Position numbers and translations under genes: made by a program
The notes under the pieces: model-generated
Seen by the model: the letters and a program-made list of their open reading frames with translations, nothing else
The model's database searches: none
What the model was told of the DNA's origin: nothing
Assembly: GCA_964615095.1 (NCBI GenBank)
Contig: CAZTPX010000007.1
Location: 69,684-133,683 of the forward strand
DNA: 64,000 nt
Direction: 5' to 3'
Source of the DNA: JANXQG01 sp964615095
Lineage (GTDB): Bacteria; Planctomycetota; Planctomycetia; Pirellulales; Thermoguttaceae
Shown here: piece after piece, positions 9,717-17,825 of the stretch
How positions within the stretch are numbered: the first letter of the stretch is position 1
Layout of the letters: every line of letters begins with the position of its first letter

Positions 9717-10400
9717 GTGCCGATGCTGATTCTGATGGTCAAAAAATATGGGAACCTGTTGTTCGTGCTCGCGGCGGTCGGGGCGATCGCCGTGCCGGTG
9801 GTCTATTTCCGCTTCTTCGACCACGGCAAGACGTCCTCGGCAACGGCCGAAACGCCTGCGGGCGCTAGGCAGGCGGCAATCTTCGCGACGGGCGCGGGCA
9901 GCGAGGGTGCGGCAAACATCGCCGGCCCCGTAACGCCCGACGCGCCGGCCATCCCGCGGTCGAACGTGCGCGTCCACGACGCCAGCAGTGTCTTCGATTT
10001 CCAGATCACGCCCGAATGGATCGTGGCCCACTGGCCGGCCGTCTCCACCGGGCTGGCCCAACTCCAGTTGGAAGGCTATCGTGTGCCGCTGGTGACGGGC
10101 ACTGCTCAGCACGACCTGGCCGGATCGTTGACTTACTACTTCAATGCCGAGCAGAAACTGTGCCAGATCACTTTTGTCGGCACGACGGGCGACCCCCGGC
10201 CACTAATTGGACTGCTGACCAACCGTTTCCATCTGACTCGGAAACTGGTGAACGATCCGGGCCTGGTGATCTACGAAGCGGTCCACGCCGACAACCGGCC
10301 GGCCAGCAGTCTGCAGATCCGCCTGGCGCAGCAGGACCAGCCTAACGAGCCGTATCGGCGTTACGACCTGACACTTTCCGTGGAACGGCCGGTCGAATAG
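9717..10400 (+). CDS. Membrane-anchored hypothetical protein
   Basis: About 227 residues; GTG at 9717 and ATGs at 9723 and 9735 are possible starts. One N-terminal transmembrane segment ('LLFVLAAVGAIAVPVVYF') is followed by an Ala/Pro-rich linker and a soluble domain of about 140 residues beginning at 'FDFQITPEWIVAHWP'. The domain places 'WI...WP' and 'FVGTTGDPRPLIGLL' in the way of planctomycete-restricted proteins that I have seen only as hypotheticals. It lies about 100 bases after the DUF6263-like gene and is probably co-transcribed with it. No function can be assigned. Confidence 0.75.
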   Translation: MPMLILMVKKYGNLLFVLAAVGAIAVPVVYFRFFDHGKTSSATAETPAGARQAAIFATGAGSEGAANIAGPVTPDAPAIPRSNVRVHDASSVFDFQITPEWIVAHWPAVSTGLAQLQLEGYRVPLVTGTAQHDLAGSLTYYFNAEQKLCQITFVGTTGDPRPLIGLLTNRFHLTRKLVNDPGLVIYEAVHADNRPASSLQIRLAQQDQPNEPYRRYDLTLSVERPVE

Positions 10401-10445
10401 GCGTCTCGGGGCCGGCCAGTCAATGCAAAGAACTGCCAGATGAGC

Positions 10446-10556
10446 AAGTAGGCCCCTCTTGCCGAGAGGGACGATTGTGCGCAGCGCTGTTCGGAAACAT
10501 GGGGTCATCCCCTTGGACGGCGCATTTTGGTCCCTTCCGGCAGAAAGGACCTACTT
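10446..10556. repeat. Inverted pair of 'AAGTAGG...GGACC' repeat units
   Basis: Bases 10446-10472 and 10529-10556 are diverged inverted copies of one short element that itself contains a hairpin (CCCTCTTGCCGAGAGGG and CCTTCCGGCAGAAAGG). A related single copy occurs at 36047-36073. They sit between convergent genes and may serve as a bidirectional terminator. Confidence 0.7.
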
Positions 10557-10563
10557 AACGGCT

Positions 10564-11499
10564 CTACACACCGCCGTCCGAAGGGCCGTCGTCCAGATCG
10601 CGCCAGACCATGGGCCGGCGGGAATACGGCTCGATCCGCAAGACTGTCTCGCCGTTCTGGAAAATGCGGACGGTGCCGTTGCTCTGGCTGACCGTGATGG
10701 CCACGGCGTTGGTGGCCCGACTGATCGCCGCCGCCGCCCAGTGCCGTGCGCCCAACCCTTTGGACAACGTCACGTCGGCCGCCGAACAATCCAGGTAGCG
10801 GCAGGTGGCCTCCACCGTGCCGTCGGGTGAAACAATGATCGCCCCGTCCATCTGGGCGATCTCCTTGATCCCCTCGCGGACGCGGGGATCGTTGAGATTC
10901 CGCTCCTTGCGACTATAGCCCTTGACCGGGTCGAAACCCACGGAGCGGCTGCAAGCCAGGACCTTCCGCGAGTCGCCGACGACGAAGAGCGTCCCCACCG
11001 GTTTGCCTTCCCGGCCTTCGCGGCCGATATCCACGGCCAAGTCGACCACGATTTTCAGCGTGTCCAGGGGCACGCGGATTTCCAATTGGCGGAGGTCGCG
11101 GCCGGTGAGGCGGTTGAGGTGCTCGTCGAGATTGATCACACTCAGACTGTCGATAGAATCGGCGTCAAAGCTGCTATAAAGGGCCACCACGGCGGAACCC
11201 GGAGCGAGGATGTCGTCGGCCACGCCTTCCAGAACGGCTTGCGTCAGCTTCTCATAGACCGGATTGTCCGGCATGTCGAGGCGGATCGGCTCCAGGCCGG
11301 CCTCCTTGGCGCCGGTGAGTTGGTCGGAGGTGTCGGCGGCCACCAGCAGTTTGGTCTCCGGGGCCATGTTCCGCAGACGTGGCCAGTCGGCCGTGCCCTC
11401 GACCAAGAGCAGAATCGCATCGATCCCGGCCGTCTCGGTCATGTGGACGGCGAGCGAGAAGAGGGTCTTGAACTGCTCGGTCAGTCGCAGGGGTTGCAT
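10564..11499 (-). CDS. Diadenylate cyclase, DacZ-type (c-di-AMP synthase)
   Basis: Product of 311 residues from the ATG at 11499. The C-terminal DAC domain has the catalytic 'DGAIIV' near residue 218 and 'GLGARHWAAAAISRAT' near residue 250, matching the DGA and RHR signature motifs, with Trp in place of the last Arg. It ends in 'GTVRIFQNGE.VLRIEP', as in the archaeal DacZ enzymes. The N-terminal ~190 residues form an alpha/beta domain ('LLLVEGTADWPRL', 'LLVAADTSDQLTGAKEAG') like the pyruvate-kinase-like region of DacZ, rather than the transmembrane CdaA or HhH-containing DisA layouts. It should make the second messenger c-di-AMP from two ATP. The open frame continues upstream to 11775 through a tandem repeat, which I judge non-coding. 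Confidence 0.85.
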   Translation of the reverse strand: MQPLRLTEQFKTLFSLAVHMTETAGIDAILLLVEGTADWPRLRNMAPETKLLVAADTSDQLTGAKEAGLEPIRLDMPDNPVYEKLTQAVLEGVADDILAPGSAVVALYSSFDADSIDSLSVINLDEHLNRLTGRDLRQLEIRVPLDTLKIVVDLAVDIGREGREGKPVGTLFVVGDSRKVLACSRSVGFDPVKGYSRKERNLNDPRVREGIKEIAQMDGAIIVSPDGTVEATCRYLDCSAADVTLSKGLGARHWAAAAISRATNAVAITVSQSNGTVRIFQNGETVLRIEPYSRRPMVWRDLDDGPSDGGV

Positions 11500-11610
11500 G
11501 CTGGGGGTCCCGGTCTGCTGTCGGTACTGGAGCGGGACATGAAAGTGCCGCAGGTTGGCGGGCTGGCCGTCGTGCAAGACGCGCCATGGTTGACAGGCTG
11601 GGGGCTGGCC

Positions 11611-11692
11611 CTGGTCCTTGTGGCCCTGGTCCTTGTGGCCCTGTTCCTTGTGGCCCTGTTCCTTGTGGCCCTGTTCCTTGTGGCCCTGTTCC
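11611..11692. repeat. 15-base tandem repeat, about 5.5 copies
   Basis: The unit CTGGTCCTTGTGGCC (first two copies) shifts to CTGTTCCTTGTGGCC (remaining copies). The length is divisible by three and the frame on the minus strand stays open ('GHKEQ' repeated), so it merges with the diadenylate cyclase frame upstream of its likely start. Probably slippage-generated and non-coding. Confidence 0.9.
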
Positions 11693-11859
11693 CCAGCGCC
11701 GATGTTCTCGTGTGGTTGCGGTGCGCTCGCGGTCCGTTCGACGAACCAAGCCTCCCTGTTTGCTAAGCACAACATGTCCTGAAGTCCACCCTATGGTACG
11801 AATTCTCGCCGTCTTTGGCAACGCCAGCAGGGGACAGCCCGCGATTTTCTGCTTTGCAC

Positions 11860-11924
11860 GTAGGGTGGGCTTCAGCCCGCCTCTTGCAAGATTCGGTATG
11901 TAGACGGGCTGAAGCCCACCTTAC
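11860..11924. repeat. Inverted repeat, TAGGGTGGGCTTCAGCCC family
   Basis: Arms 11860-11879 and 11905-11924 pair over 20 bases with one mismatch around a 25-base loop. Each arm holds a mini-hairpin GGGCT-TC-AGCCC. A variant family (GGGTGGACTTTAGTCC) occurs at 28748-28813. The rest of the 11500-12092 intergenic stretch, apart from the 15-base repeat, shows no gene. Confidence 0.85.
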
Positions 11925-12092
11925 CTTGACCGCGTTCCAAGCTCAGAGCCGCAAGGGTTTTTTCTCGCAGCCCTCTCAGATCGGTTTCCTGCCGCCGCTA
12001 GTAACAAGCATCGGTTGTCGGTGCAGAGAAAAGAGTCGAAAACGGCCATTTCCCACCGCTTCCAGGGCGCGGTGGGGACCGCCGCAACCGAT

Positions 12093-12800
12093 CTAATGAT
12101 ACCACCAGAAGATTCGCTGCGCGAGCGAGACTGGCGGCTCCTGTCCCGTCTTCACATACTGCCGCCAACGATCGATTACCGCGGGGTCGCCGGCGTCGGT
12201 GCCGAGGCTCTTGCCTGTCGATTCTTCCAGGGCGGCCATCACGCGATGCTTCATGGCGGGGTCGGGGTCGTCCAAGCCCGGGGCCAGCGCCCGGGCTGCG
12301 GCGGGATCGTGGGCGTGACCCAGGCCGCGCGCGGCTGCCATGCGGACGTCGCGGTCGCTGTCGCTGCTGAACACGCCTTCCAGCACTTGCACCGCGGCGG
12401 CATCGCCGCGCTTGCCCCAGAGACCGCAGACGATTACTCGCACGTCCGGGTCCCAATCCTTGGCGGCGGCGCGGAGCGCGGCGTCAGCCGTCTGACCGCC
12501 ATACACGGCCATCGTGCGCAGAATCTCGCCGCGCATGTTCGCGTCGGGCTCCGGTTTACGAAGTTGCTGGGCCAGTTCCTGACAAATCGATTCCCGTTGA
12601 CCTGGGTCGGTGGTCTCCGGCGCCTTCTTGACCAACTCCTGGAGACTCTTTTTGCGTTCGCTAGGAGTGGTGATGCCGTGATTATCGGTCACATGGTTGC
12701 CAAACGGACACCAGCTCGGCAGTTTCTGCTCGCAACCACAAAGGCCCGCCAGGAGGCCGAAGATCAGCAAGCAGTTTACGCCTCTTCGCTTCGCGATCAT
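12093..12800 (-). CDS. HEAT-repeat lipoprotein
   Basis: A 235-residue protein with a lipoprotein signal peptide: hydrophobic 'LLIFGLLAGLCGC' places the lipidated Cys near residue 23. The mature region has alternating Ala/Leu-rich helices with Asp-Pro-Asp turns ('DWDPDVRVIVCGLWGKRGD', 'SDRDVRMAAARGLGHAHDP'), the pattern of HEAT or PBS-lyase repeats, which act as protein-binding scaffolds. The tail 'SLAQRIFWWYH' is conserved-looking but not recognised. Partner unknown. The gene is divergent from the ABC permease. Confidence 0.8.
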   Translation of the reverse strand: MIAKRRGVNCLLIFGLLAGLCGCEQKLPSWCPFGNHVTDNHGITTPSERKKSLQELVKKAPETTDPGQRESICQELAQQLRKPEPDANMRGEILRTMAVYGGQTADAALRAAAKDWDPDVRVIVCGLWGKRGDAAAVQVLEGVFSSDSDRDVRMAAARGLGHAHDPAAARALAPGLDDPDPAMKHRVMAALEESTGKSLGTDAGDPAVIDRWRQYVKTGQEPPVSLAQRIFWWYH

Positions 12801-12918
12801 CGGTGATTTTTCCCCTCAAGAGCCGAAAAAGCCACACCCTCAAACGATATAATGGCGGGACTATAACATCGCTAGCCGATACCGCCAAGACGAATTATGA
12901 CTGGATTCGTGATTCCAC

Positions 12919-14394
12919 ATGTCTAACCTTAGCCCGATTGTAATCAATGCGGTCGAGCTGACGCTGGAGACTCTGGCCTTTAGTTTGCCCTTGGGGACAG
13001 CCGTCGCTTGGTTGCTGCTGCGGAGCGATTTGCCGGGGCGGAGGATGGCTTGGAGCGTCCTCTTCGTGCTGCTGTTCTTGCCGCTTTACTTGCAGTCCAG
13101 CGCCTGGCAGGCCGGGTTTGGGCAACAGGGGTGGTACGCGCACGGCAGCGGACCCTGGCTAAGTGGATGGAATGCGGCCGTTTGGGTCCACACGCTGGCG
13201 GCCATCCCCTGGGTTGTCTTGTTTGCCGGACTGGGGCTGTGGATCGTCGAACCCGCGTTGGAGGAACAGGCCCTGCTCGATGGCAGCCCTTGGCAGGTGT
13301 TTTGTCGCGTCACCTTCCCCGCATGCTCGCCGGCCTTGGGCCTGGCGGCGGTTTGGGTGGCGACGTCTACGGCCGGCGAAATGACGGTGACCAGCCTTTT
13401 CTCGGTGCGGACCTATGCCGAGGAGATTTATACGCAATTTGCCACGCACGATGATGCGGCTGGGGCCATACAGCCTCTGCTTCCGGGCATCCTTGGCACG
13501 CTCATGCTGCTGGGCCTCGGCATGTTCTGCTGCGTTCGGCTGGCCCGTGCCCCGCGGCTGTTGAACCTGCGATCGAGTCGCACCTTCGCCCTGCACGGGT
13601 GGCGATGGCCACTGGCGCTAGGCATGCTGGCGGTGATGTTGCTCCTGGCCGGTGTGCCGCTGGGAAATCTCCTGTACAAGGCCGGGGTCTTGGTCTCCCA
13701 GACAGAAACGGGCCGCGTACGGACCTGGTCGACAGGGAAGTGCCTTGGGATGATCCTGCTGGCGCCGTGGCAATGCCGCCGGGAGTGCACATGGTCACTG
13801 GTGATCGGCAGTTTGGCGGCCACGGCGGCGGTGATGGTGGCCACCCCGTTGGCATGGCTGGCCCGAGAATCGCGCTGGCTGGGCACGCTGGCCATAGCCT
13901 TGGCGTTGGTTTGCCTCGTGGTGCCCGGTCCCCTGTTGGCGTTGGCGGTCATCAGTCTGCTGAATCAGCCCGGTCTGCCTTGGCTGGTCTGGCTGTACGA
14001 CCATTCGATCCTCGCCCCCTGTTTGGTACTGACAGTCCGGGCCATGGGGCCGGCGGTCCTGGTCTTGTGGCATAGTTTTCGGACGATCCCCCAGCCCATG
14101 CTCGATAGCGCCGCAACGGAGGGCTGCGGTTGGGCTGGGCAAATTGGGAGGATCGTGTTGCCCCAGCGGTTGCCGGCGTTGGCGGTAGCCTGGCTGATCG
14201 GACTGGCGTTGGCGCTGGGCGATTTGACGGCAGTCAGTCTCGTCTCGCCTCCGGGGTTAGAGATGCTTTCCGTCCACGTGTTCAACCTCGTGCATTACGG
14301 AGTGGAGGACCAGGTGGCCGGCATCTGCCTGGCGCTGACCCTGGGATTGTGCCTGCTGGCTGTCGTAGTGGCGCGGTTGGCTAGGCGGGTCTGA
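12919..14394 (+). CDS. ABC transporter permease, iron(III)-type, double domain
   Basis: A 491-residue integral membrane protein with about 12 hydrophobic segments, consisting of two fused BPD-type permease domains as in FbpB/AfuB. The two EAA-type loops that contact the ATPase are at 'EEQALLDGSPWQVFCRVTFP' and 'LDSAATEGCGWAGQIGRIVLP'. These suggest import of ferric iron or a similar substrate. No ATPase or binding-protein gene is adjacent on either side, so it either works with components encoded elsewhere or has been separated from its operon. The ATG at 12919 follows a stop-rich spacer; no strong ribosome site is visible. Confidence 0.87.
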   Translation: MSNLSPIVINAVELTLETLAFSLPLGTAVAWLLLRSDLPGRRMAWSVLFVLLFLPLYLQSSAWQAGFGQQGWYAHGSGPWLSGWNAAVWVHTLAAIPWVVLFAGLGLWIVEPALEEQALLDGSPWQVFCRVTFPACSPALGLAAVWVATSTAGEMTVTSLFSVRTYAEEIYTQFATHDDAAGAIQPLLPGILGTLMLLGLGMFCCVRLARAPRLLNLRSSRTFALHGWRWPLALGMLAVMLLLAGVPLGNLLYKAGVLVSQTETGRVRTWSTGKCLGMILLAPWQCRRECTWSLVIGSLAATAAVMVATPLAWLARESRWLGTLAIALALVCLVVPGPLLALAVISLLNQPGLPWLVWLYDHSILAPCLVLTVRAMGPAVLVLWHSFRTIPQPMLDSAATEGCGWAGQIGRIVLPQRLPALAVAWLIGLALALGDLTAVSLVSPPGLEMLSVHVFNLVHYGVEDQVAGICLALTLGLCLLAVVVARLARRV

Positions 14395-14482
14395 CGTGAA
14401 GCGTAGTGGCGAGTGGCTGGTGCCGGTTGGGGTGGCTGGGGCAAATCGCAGCATCCGTTGCTATACCGCAGCCGCCCACGGT

Positions 14483-14491
14483 TGTTATAAT
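14483..14491 (+). promoter_or_regulatory. Extended -10 promoter element
   Basis: TGTTATAAT is a perfect TGN-TATAAT extended -10, 43 bases before the DUF1570 start codon. No good -35 lies at 17 bases; a TTGCTA at 14458 is too far (22-base spacing). Confidence 0.45.
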
Positions 14492-14533
14492 AGACCGTGT
14501 TGGAACGATCCCGATTCTTTTTCCGCCTAGTCT

Positions 14534-15688
14534 ATGTTCCATGCTCCATCCAAGTTCCGCTGCTTCCTGTCGGCCGCGCTGACCGTGGCAATCACCTGCT
14601 CGTCGGCCGCGGCGATGGACCACGTGATGGTGCGCCGCGATCGGCAAACGCTGCCCGTCGATGGCCGCGTCGTGCTGGTCGCCCAGGACGGCGGCTTGTT
14701 GTTGCTGGCTCGCGATGGTCAACTCTGGCGGATCCTGCCCCCGGAAATCGTCAAGCGCACGAGCAACGACGCGCCTTTCCGCGCCTACACGCCGGAACAG
14801 ATGACGAAGAGCGTCATGGCCGAACTGCCCAAGGGCTTCGAAGTCTACCAGACGGCGCATTACATGATCGTCCACAACACGTCGCGCGCCTACGCCCAAT
14901 GGTGCGGGGCCTTGTTCGAACGGCTCTACCTCGCCTTCCGCAACGCCTGGACCCACCAGGGCTTTCAAATGGTCGAGCCGGAATTCCGGCTCGTGGCGAT
15001 CATCTTCTCCGAGAAAGCCGCGTATGTCAAATACTCGCAAAAGGAACTCGGCAACGCCGCGGACTCAATCTTCGGCTACTACAACATGGAAAGCAATCGG
15101 ATGGTCATGTACGACTTGGCGGGCGTGGCCGTGAACCGTCCGGGCCGGAGTGTCGGTGTCGGGCATTTCAGCCAGTTTCTCGCCAACCCGAATGCCTCCG
15201 GAGCGATTTCGACGATCGTCCACGAGGCCACGCACCAGATCGCCTTCAACAGCGGCCTGCACCAGCGCTTGAGCGACTGTCCCAAGTGGTTCAGCGAGGG
15301 CATCGCCATGTATTGCGAGACGCCGGACCTGAAAGGGACCAAGGGCTGGGCGGGCATCGGCGCCGTTAATCGCACGCGCTTGGCCCAGTTCTGGCAGTAC
15401 CAGCAGCAGCGACCGGCCGATTCGCTGACGACGCTCATCAGCACCGACAAGCGTCTGGTGGAGCCGAAGGAGGCCATCGACGCCTATGCCGAGTCCTGGG
15501 CGCTGACCTATTATCTCCTCCACAAGCATCCCAAGCAGTATGTGGCCTACTTGAAAGTCCTTTCCCGTAAGCAGCCCTTGGTCTTCGACGAAAAGGCGAA
15601 GCGGATCGAAGAATTCGAAAAGCAGTTCGGGCCCATCGACAAGCTCAACACCGACTTCATCAACTACATGCATACGTATTTGCCGTAG
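14534..15688 (+). CDS. DUF1570 domain protein, putative secreted zinc metallopeptidase
   Basis: A 384-residue protein with an N-terminal signal peptide ending near 'SSAAAMD'. The central region contains 'IVHEATHQIAFN' at about residues 228-239: a HExxH zinc-binding motif as in gluzincin peptidases, followed by 'CPKWFSEGIAMYCE', where the Glu could be the third ligand. This arrangement is the DUF1570 family, common in Planctomycetes. Proteolytic activity is an inference from the motif; no substrate is known. The gene is flanked downstream by a decayed region. Confidence 0.85.
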   Translation: MFHAPSKFRCFLSAALTVAITCSSAAAMDHVMVRRDRQTLPVDGRVVLVAQDGGLLLLARDGQLWRILPPEIVKRTSNDAPFRAYTPEQMTKSVMAELPKGFEVYQTAHYMIVHNTSRAYAQWCGALFERLYLAFRNAWTHQGFQMVEPEFRLVAIIFSEKAAYVKYSQKELGNAADSIFGYYNMESNRMVMYDLAGVAVNRPGRSVGVGHFSQFLANPNASGAISTIVHEATHQIAFNSGLHQRLSDCPKWFSEGIAMYCETPDLKGTKGWAGIGAVNRTRLAQFWQYQQQRPADSLTTLISTDKRLVEPKEAIDAYAESWALTYYLLHKHPKQYVAYLKVLSRKQPLVFDEKAKRIEEFEKQFGPIDKLNTDFINYMHTYLP

Positions 15689-15734
15689 TTGGCTGGGCCT
15701 GGCGTTCCCTACAGAATTTCGGGCGGCGGAAGTG

Positions 15735-15896
15735 TCACCCTGCTTTGAACCATGCCGGTGTCCGCGGCTTTTCGACTTGCCGGCGAAACTCCGCAAGAAT
15801 GATTTCCAAGGCCCGCACGTACGCGTCCGTGGTTGTGTCCAAGGCATGAAGATTCTGATTGCCGTCCGAATAAGCCAGCAACGCCACATCGTTCAC
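15735..15896 (-). pseudogene. Short coding-like fragment, unrecognised
   Basis: From a GTG at 15896 to a TGA at 15735 the frame encodes about 53 residues ('NDVALLAYSDGNQNLHAL...ILAEFRRQ') with GC-rich third positions and a plausible helical C-terminus, preceded by an in-frame stop. It looks like the tail of a lost gene. I do not recognise the family. Confidence 0.3.
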
Positions 15897-16356
15897 GCCC
15901 TGCCGATTGCTGGCCAGCGCTTACGAGGGCAGCGAGTCGAACCAAGGTGGCGGCGGCCATAGCCAAGACGATCGCGATGGCCGAGGTCCGGCAACTCTCG
16001 AAGCTGGCGGATGTTCCGGTTTTACAATTCGGTCTGGCGAGTTCATGCGGTGCCTGGCAAGCGCGAACTTCGTTCAGCGGAGCAAAATCTCCGTTCTTGG
16101 GACGCCGCGAATCGCAGAATGCCGGCTCCTACCAGACCTCAAAGCCGCCGTAATGCCGGCATGCACGGCGCTCTTGATCCCCTCTGTTGCCAAGACATTT
16201 TCTAGTCGCACACTATTATGCCAGGCCGTGATTTCATTGATTGGTAGTCTATACCACGAAAACACGACCGTCAAGCGTCGTGCGAGACCTGGGATAGCTG
16301 CTGTTCAGCGGTCTCCGGATCGATCATGCCGTCCGTAATCTAGATTAACTATATCT
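15897..16356. other. Non-coding or decayed stretch
   Basis: No reading frame here has convincing coding character. A short minus-strand tail ending 'MIDPETAEQQLSQVSHDA' just before 16270 may be a relic. Otherwise nothing recognisable. Confidence 0.5.
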
Positions 16357-16444
16357 TTCTTTCCCCCATTTTCCTTTCCCAAAATAGTCCGGCCGTTCGC
16401 GGCTGTTGCCGCTGATTGAGAAGAAAGGAAAATGAGGGAAAGAA
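16357..16444. repeat. 22-base inverted repeat, CCCATTTTCCTTTC family
   Basis: Arms 16357-16378 and 16423-16444 pair with one mismatch around a 44-base loop. Related purine-rich/pyrimidine-rich arms appear at 46900-46943 and 47070-47110. The DUF4139 relic ends exactly at this repeat. Confidence 0.85.
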
Positions 16445-16984
16445 GAGCACGAACTTGTCGTCCAGCCGCCGCTTGTACTGCCGGGCGACGACGTTGGCGG
16501 TCTTCTGGTCCTTCACGCGGCGTTAGAGGGTAATATCCTTGTCGGGCCCGACGTTGACTTCCACGCGGTCGCCGATGGGCACGTACTTGGTCTCGGTGCC
16601 GCCGACATAGGCCAGATCGTGGTTCTTATACTCCGAGAAGAGCCTGACGGTGCCGTTGGGTAGCGGTGAGAGGCCGAGATTCTCCATTGAGGAGAGCTTC
16701 TTCTCCTTGCCGGGCTCGTCCGCCAGTTTGACGTTCTTAAACCGGTAAAACTTGGTGAAATACGCCCTCACCCCCTGCCCCTCTCCCGGGAGGAGAGGGG
16801 AGGCTTGGTCGCGGTCGGAGAGCTTATAGATCGATTCCAGCGGCAAATCGGCCACCTTCAGGGCCACCAGCCGCTTGGGTTCTTTGTCCTTGATGTCCTC
16901 GCGGCCGTCGATTGTGAAGAGGAAGTATTCGGAGAGGCCCTGCTTCTGCACGTCCTTTCCCTTCTCGACGACGAGTCCGCCCGC
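16445..16984 (-). pseudogene. DUF4139 domain relic (5' truncated, internal stop, repeat insertion)
   Basis: Reading on the minus strand, the relic begins near 'GGLVVEKGKDVQKQG' and continues through 'EYFLFTIDGRED', 'FYRFKNVKLADEPGKEKK' and 'YVPIGDRVEVNVGPDKD', blocks that I associate with DUF4139 outer-surface proteins. A TAA at 16523-16525 interrupts the frame after 'DKDITL'; the next codons continue family-like sequence ('RRVKDQKTANVVARQYKRR') until the inverted repeat at 16444. A short palindromic repeat is inserted in frame at about 16765-16800 ('SPLLPGEGQGVR'). The 5' end is fused out of frame to an SRPBCC fragment. Not functional. Confidence 0.75.
16778..16800. repeat. CCCCTCTCC/GGAGAGGGG palindrome inside DUF4139 relic
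   Basis: Nine-base perfect arms (16778-16786 and 16792-16800) within a longer C-rich element from 16765. This 'CCCTCACCCC...CTCTCC' type is a widespread interspersed palindrome in bacterial genomes. Here it adds about a dozen in-frame residues. Confidence 0.85.
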
Positions 16985-17322
16985 GTCACTCGCGTTCCAG
17001 CGGTTGAAATCGCTTCAAGGTCAAATAAATCGACTATGGCACGAACGTGCCTGCGGAAAGAAATATCGGTATCGATCATCTCGAAGCGTAGCCGTCGCGG
17101 TTCTTCCCATTCAAGGATCCGCTGTTTGATGCTGCCCTTATCGGAAACACACTCTCGGGGTTCGCCGACACCGCCGACACCGGAAGGAAGGCGGCATAGT
17201 CTGGGTCGCGGAATCCCTAGGAAAAAGAGGAGCGGCGGCCGCAATTCCATTTGTGAATTGCAGAGTAGCGGCCATACGGTTCGTGGTAAAGCGTCAAACG
17301 CGTAGCTCGTGTGGACTTTCAT
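16985..17322 (-). pseudogene. SRPBCC-fold protein, 3'-truncated relic
   Basis: From the ATG at 17322 the frame gives about 112 residues, beginning 'MKVHTSYAFDALPRTVWPLL' and including 'ILEWEEPRRLRFEMIDTD' and 'GTRVTR', the layout of SRPBCC (START-like) ligand-binding proteins. Homologues continue for several more strands. Here the sequence passes into the DUF4139 relic in another frame at about 16985, so the gene has lost its 3' part. Confidence 0.6.
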
Positions 17323-17531
17323 GCCCGTGTCCGGAGGTTCTGTCGGCGGTCGCTCGCCGCCGCCCCTACCAAGGCCGCCAGCGTCCAACCACTTCAATTA
17401 TCCGTCGCGGGGGCGGGCTGCACAAGCGGGCGGCGGCGAACGATTCGGGCTTAGTGCCGGTCCTTTCACAGGTGGTTTCTGAAGGTCCTGGTTATAAAGG
17501 CAGCAGCAGATTTTCGCAGCCAGTCACAAGA

Positions 17532-17648
17532 CTACGGCTGCGTCTGCCGGCCTTGAAGGCTGTCCTTCTCTTCCAACACCTTGGCAATCCGCTGGAATTG
17601 GATCAAACCTCCGAGGTGAACCAGCCCTGCGTCGGTCACTTGGGTCTT
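17532..17648 (-). pseudogene. Leucine-rich-repeat relic
   Basis: A 38-codon minus-strand frame begins 'KTQVTDAGLVHLGGL', the hallmark of planctomycete LRR proteins ('VTDAGL..L..L'), then degenerates and stops at 17532. Only about one repeat remains. The rest of 17323-17825 shows no gene. Confidence 0.45.
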
Positions 17649-17825
17649 CCGTCTCGGTAATCGTCAGCCCCTTCGTCCGCGCAATGTCCAGATCGAAGCT
17701 GAAGAACGATCTCCTTTCCGCCGCTGCATTCGCCCTGCTTGGCATCGTCCGATCCCTGTGCAATAATCGGAATGAAAGGGCGGCGACGTTGCCAACCGTG
17801 AATGCCCCTCAATGGAGATATTTCG

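Noticed and set aside
16074..16274. 66-codon minus-strand frame in the decayed region
   Set aside because: No family resemblance, low coding character and no ribosome site.
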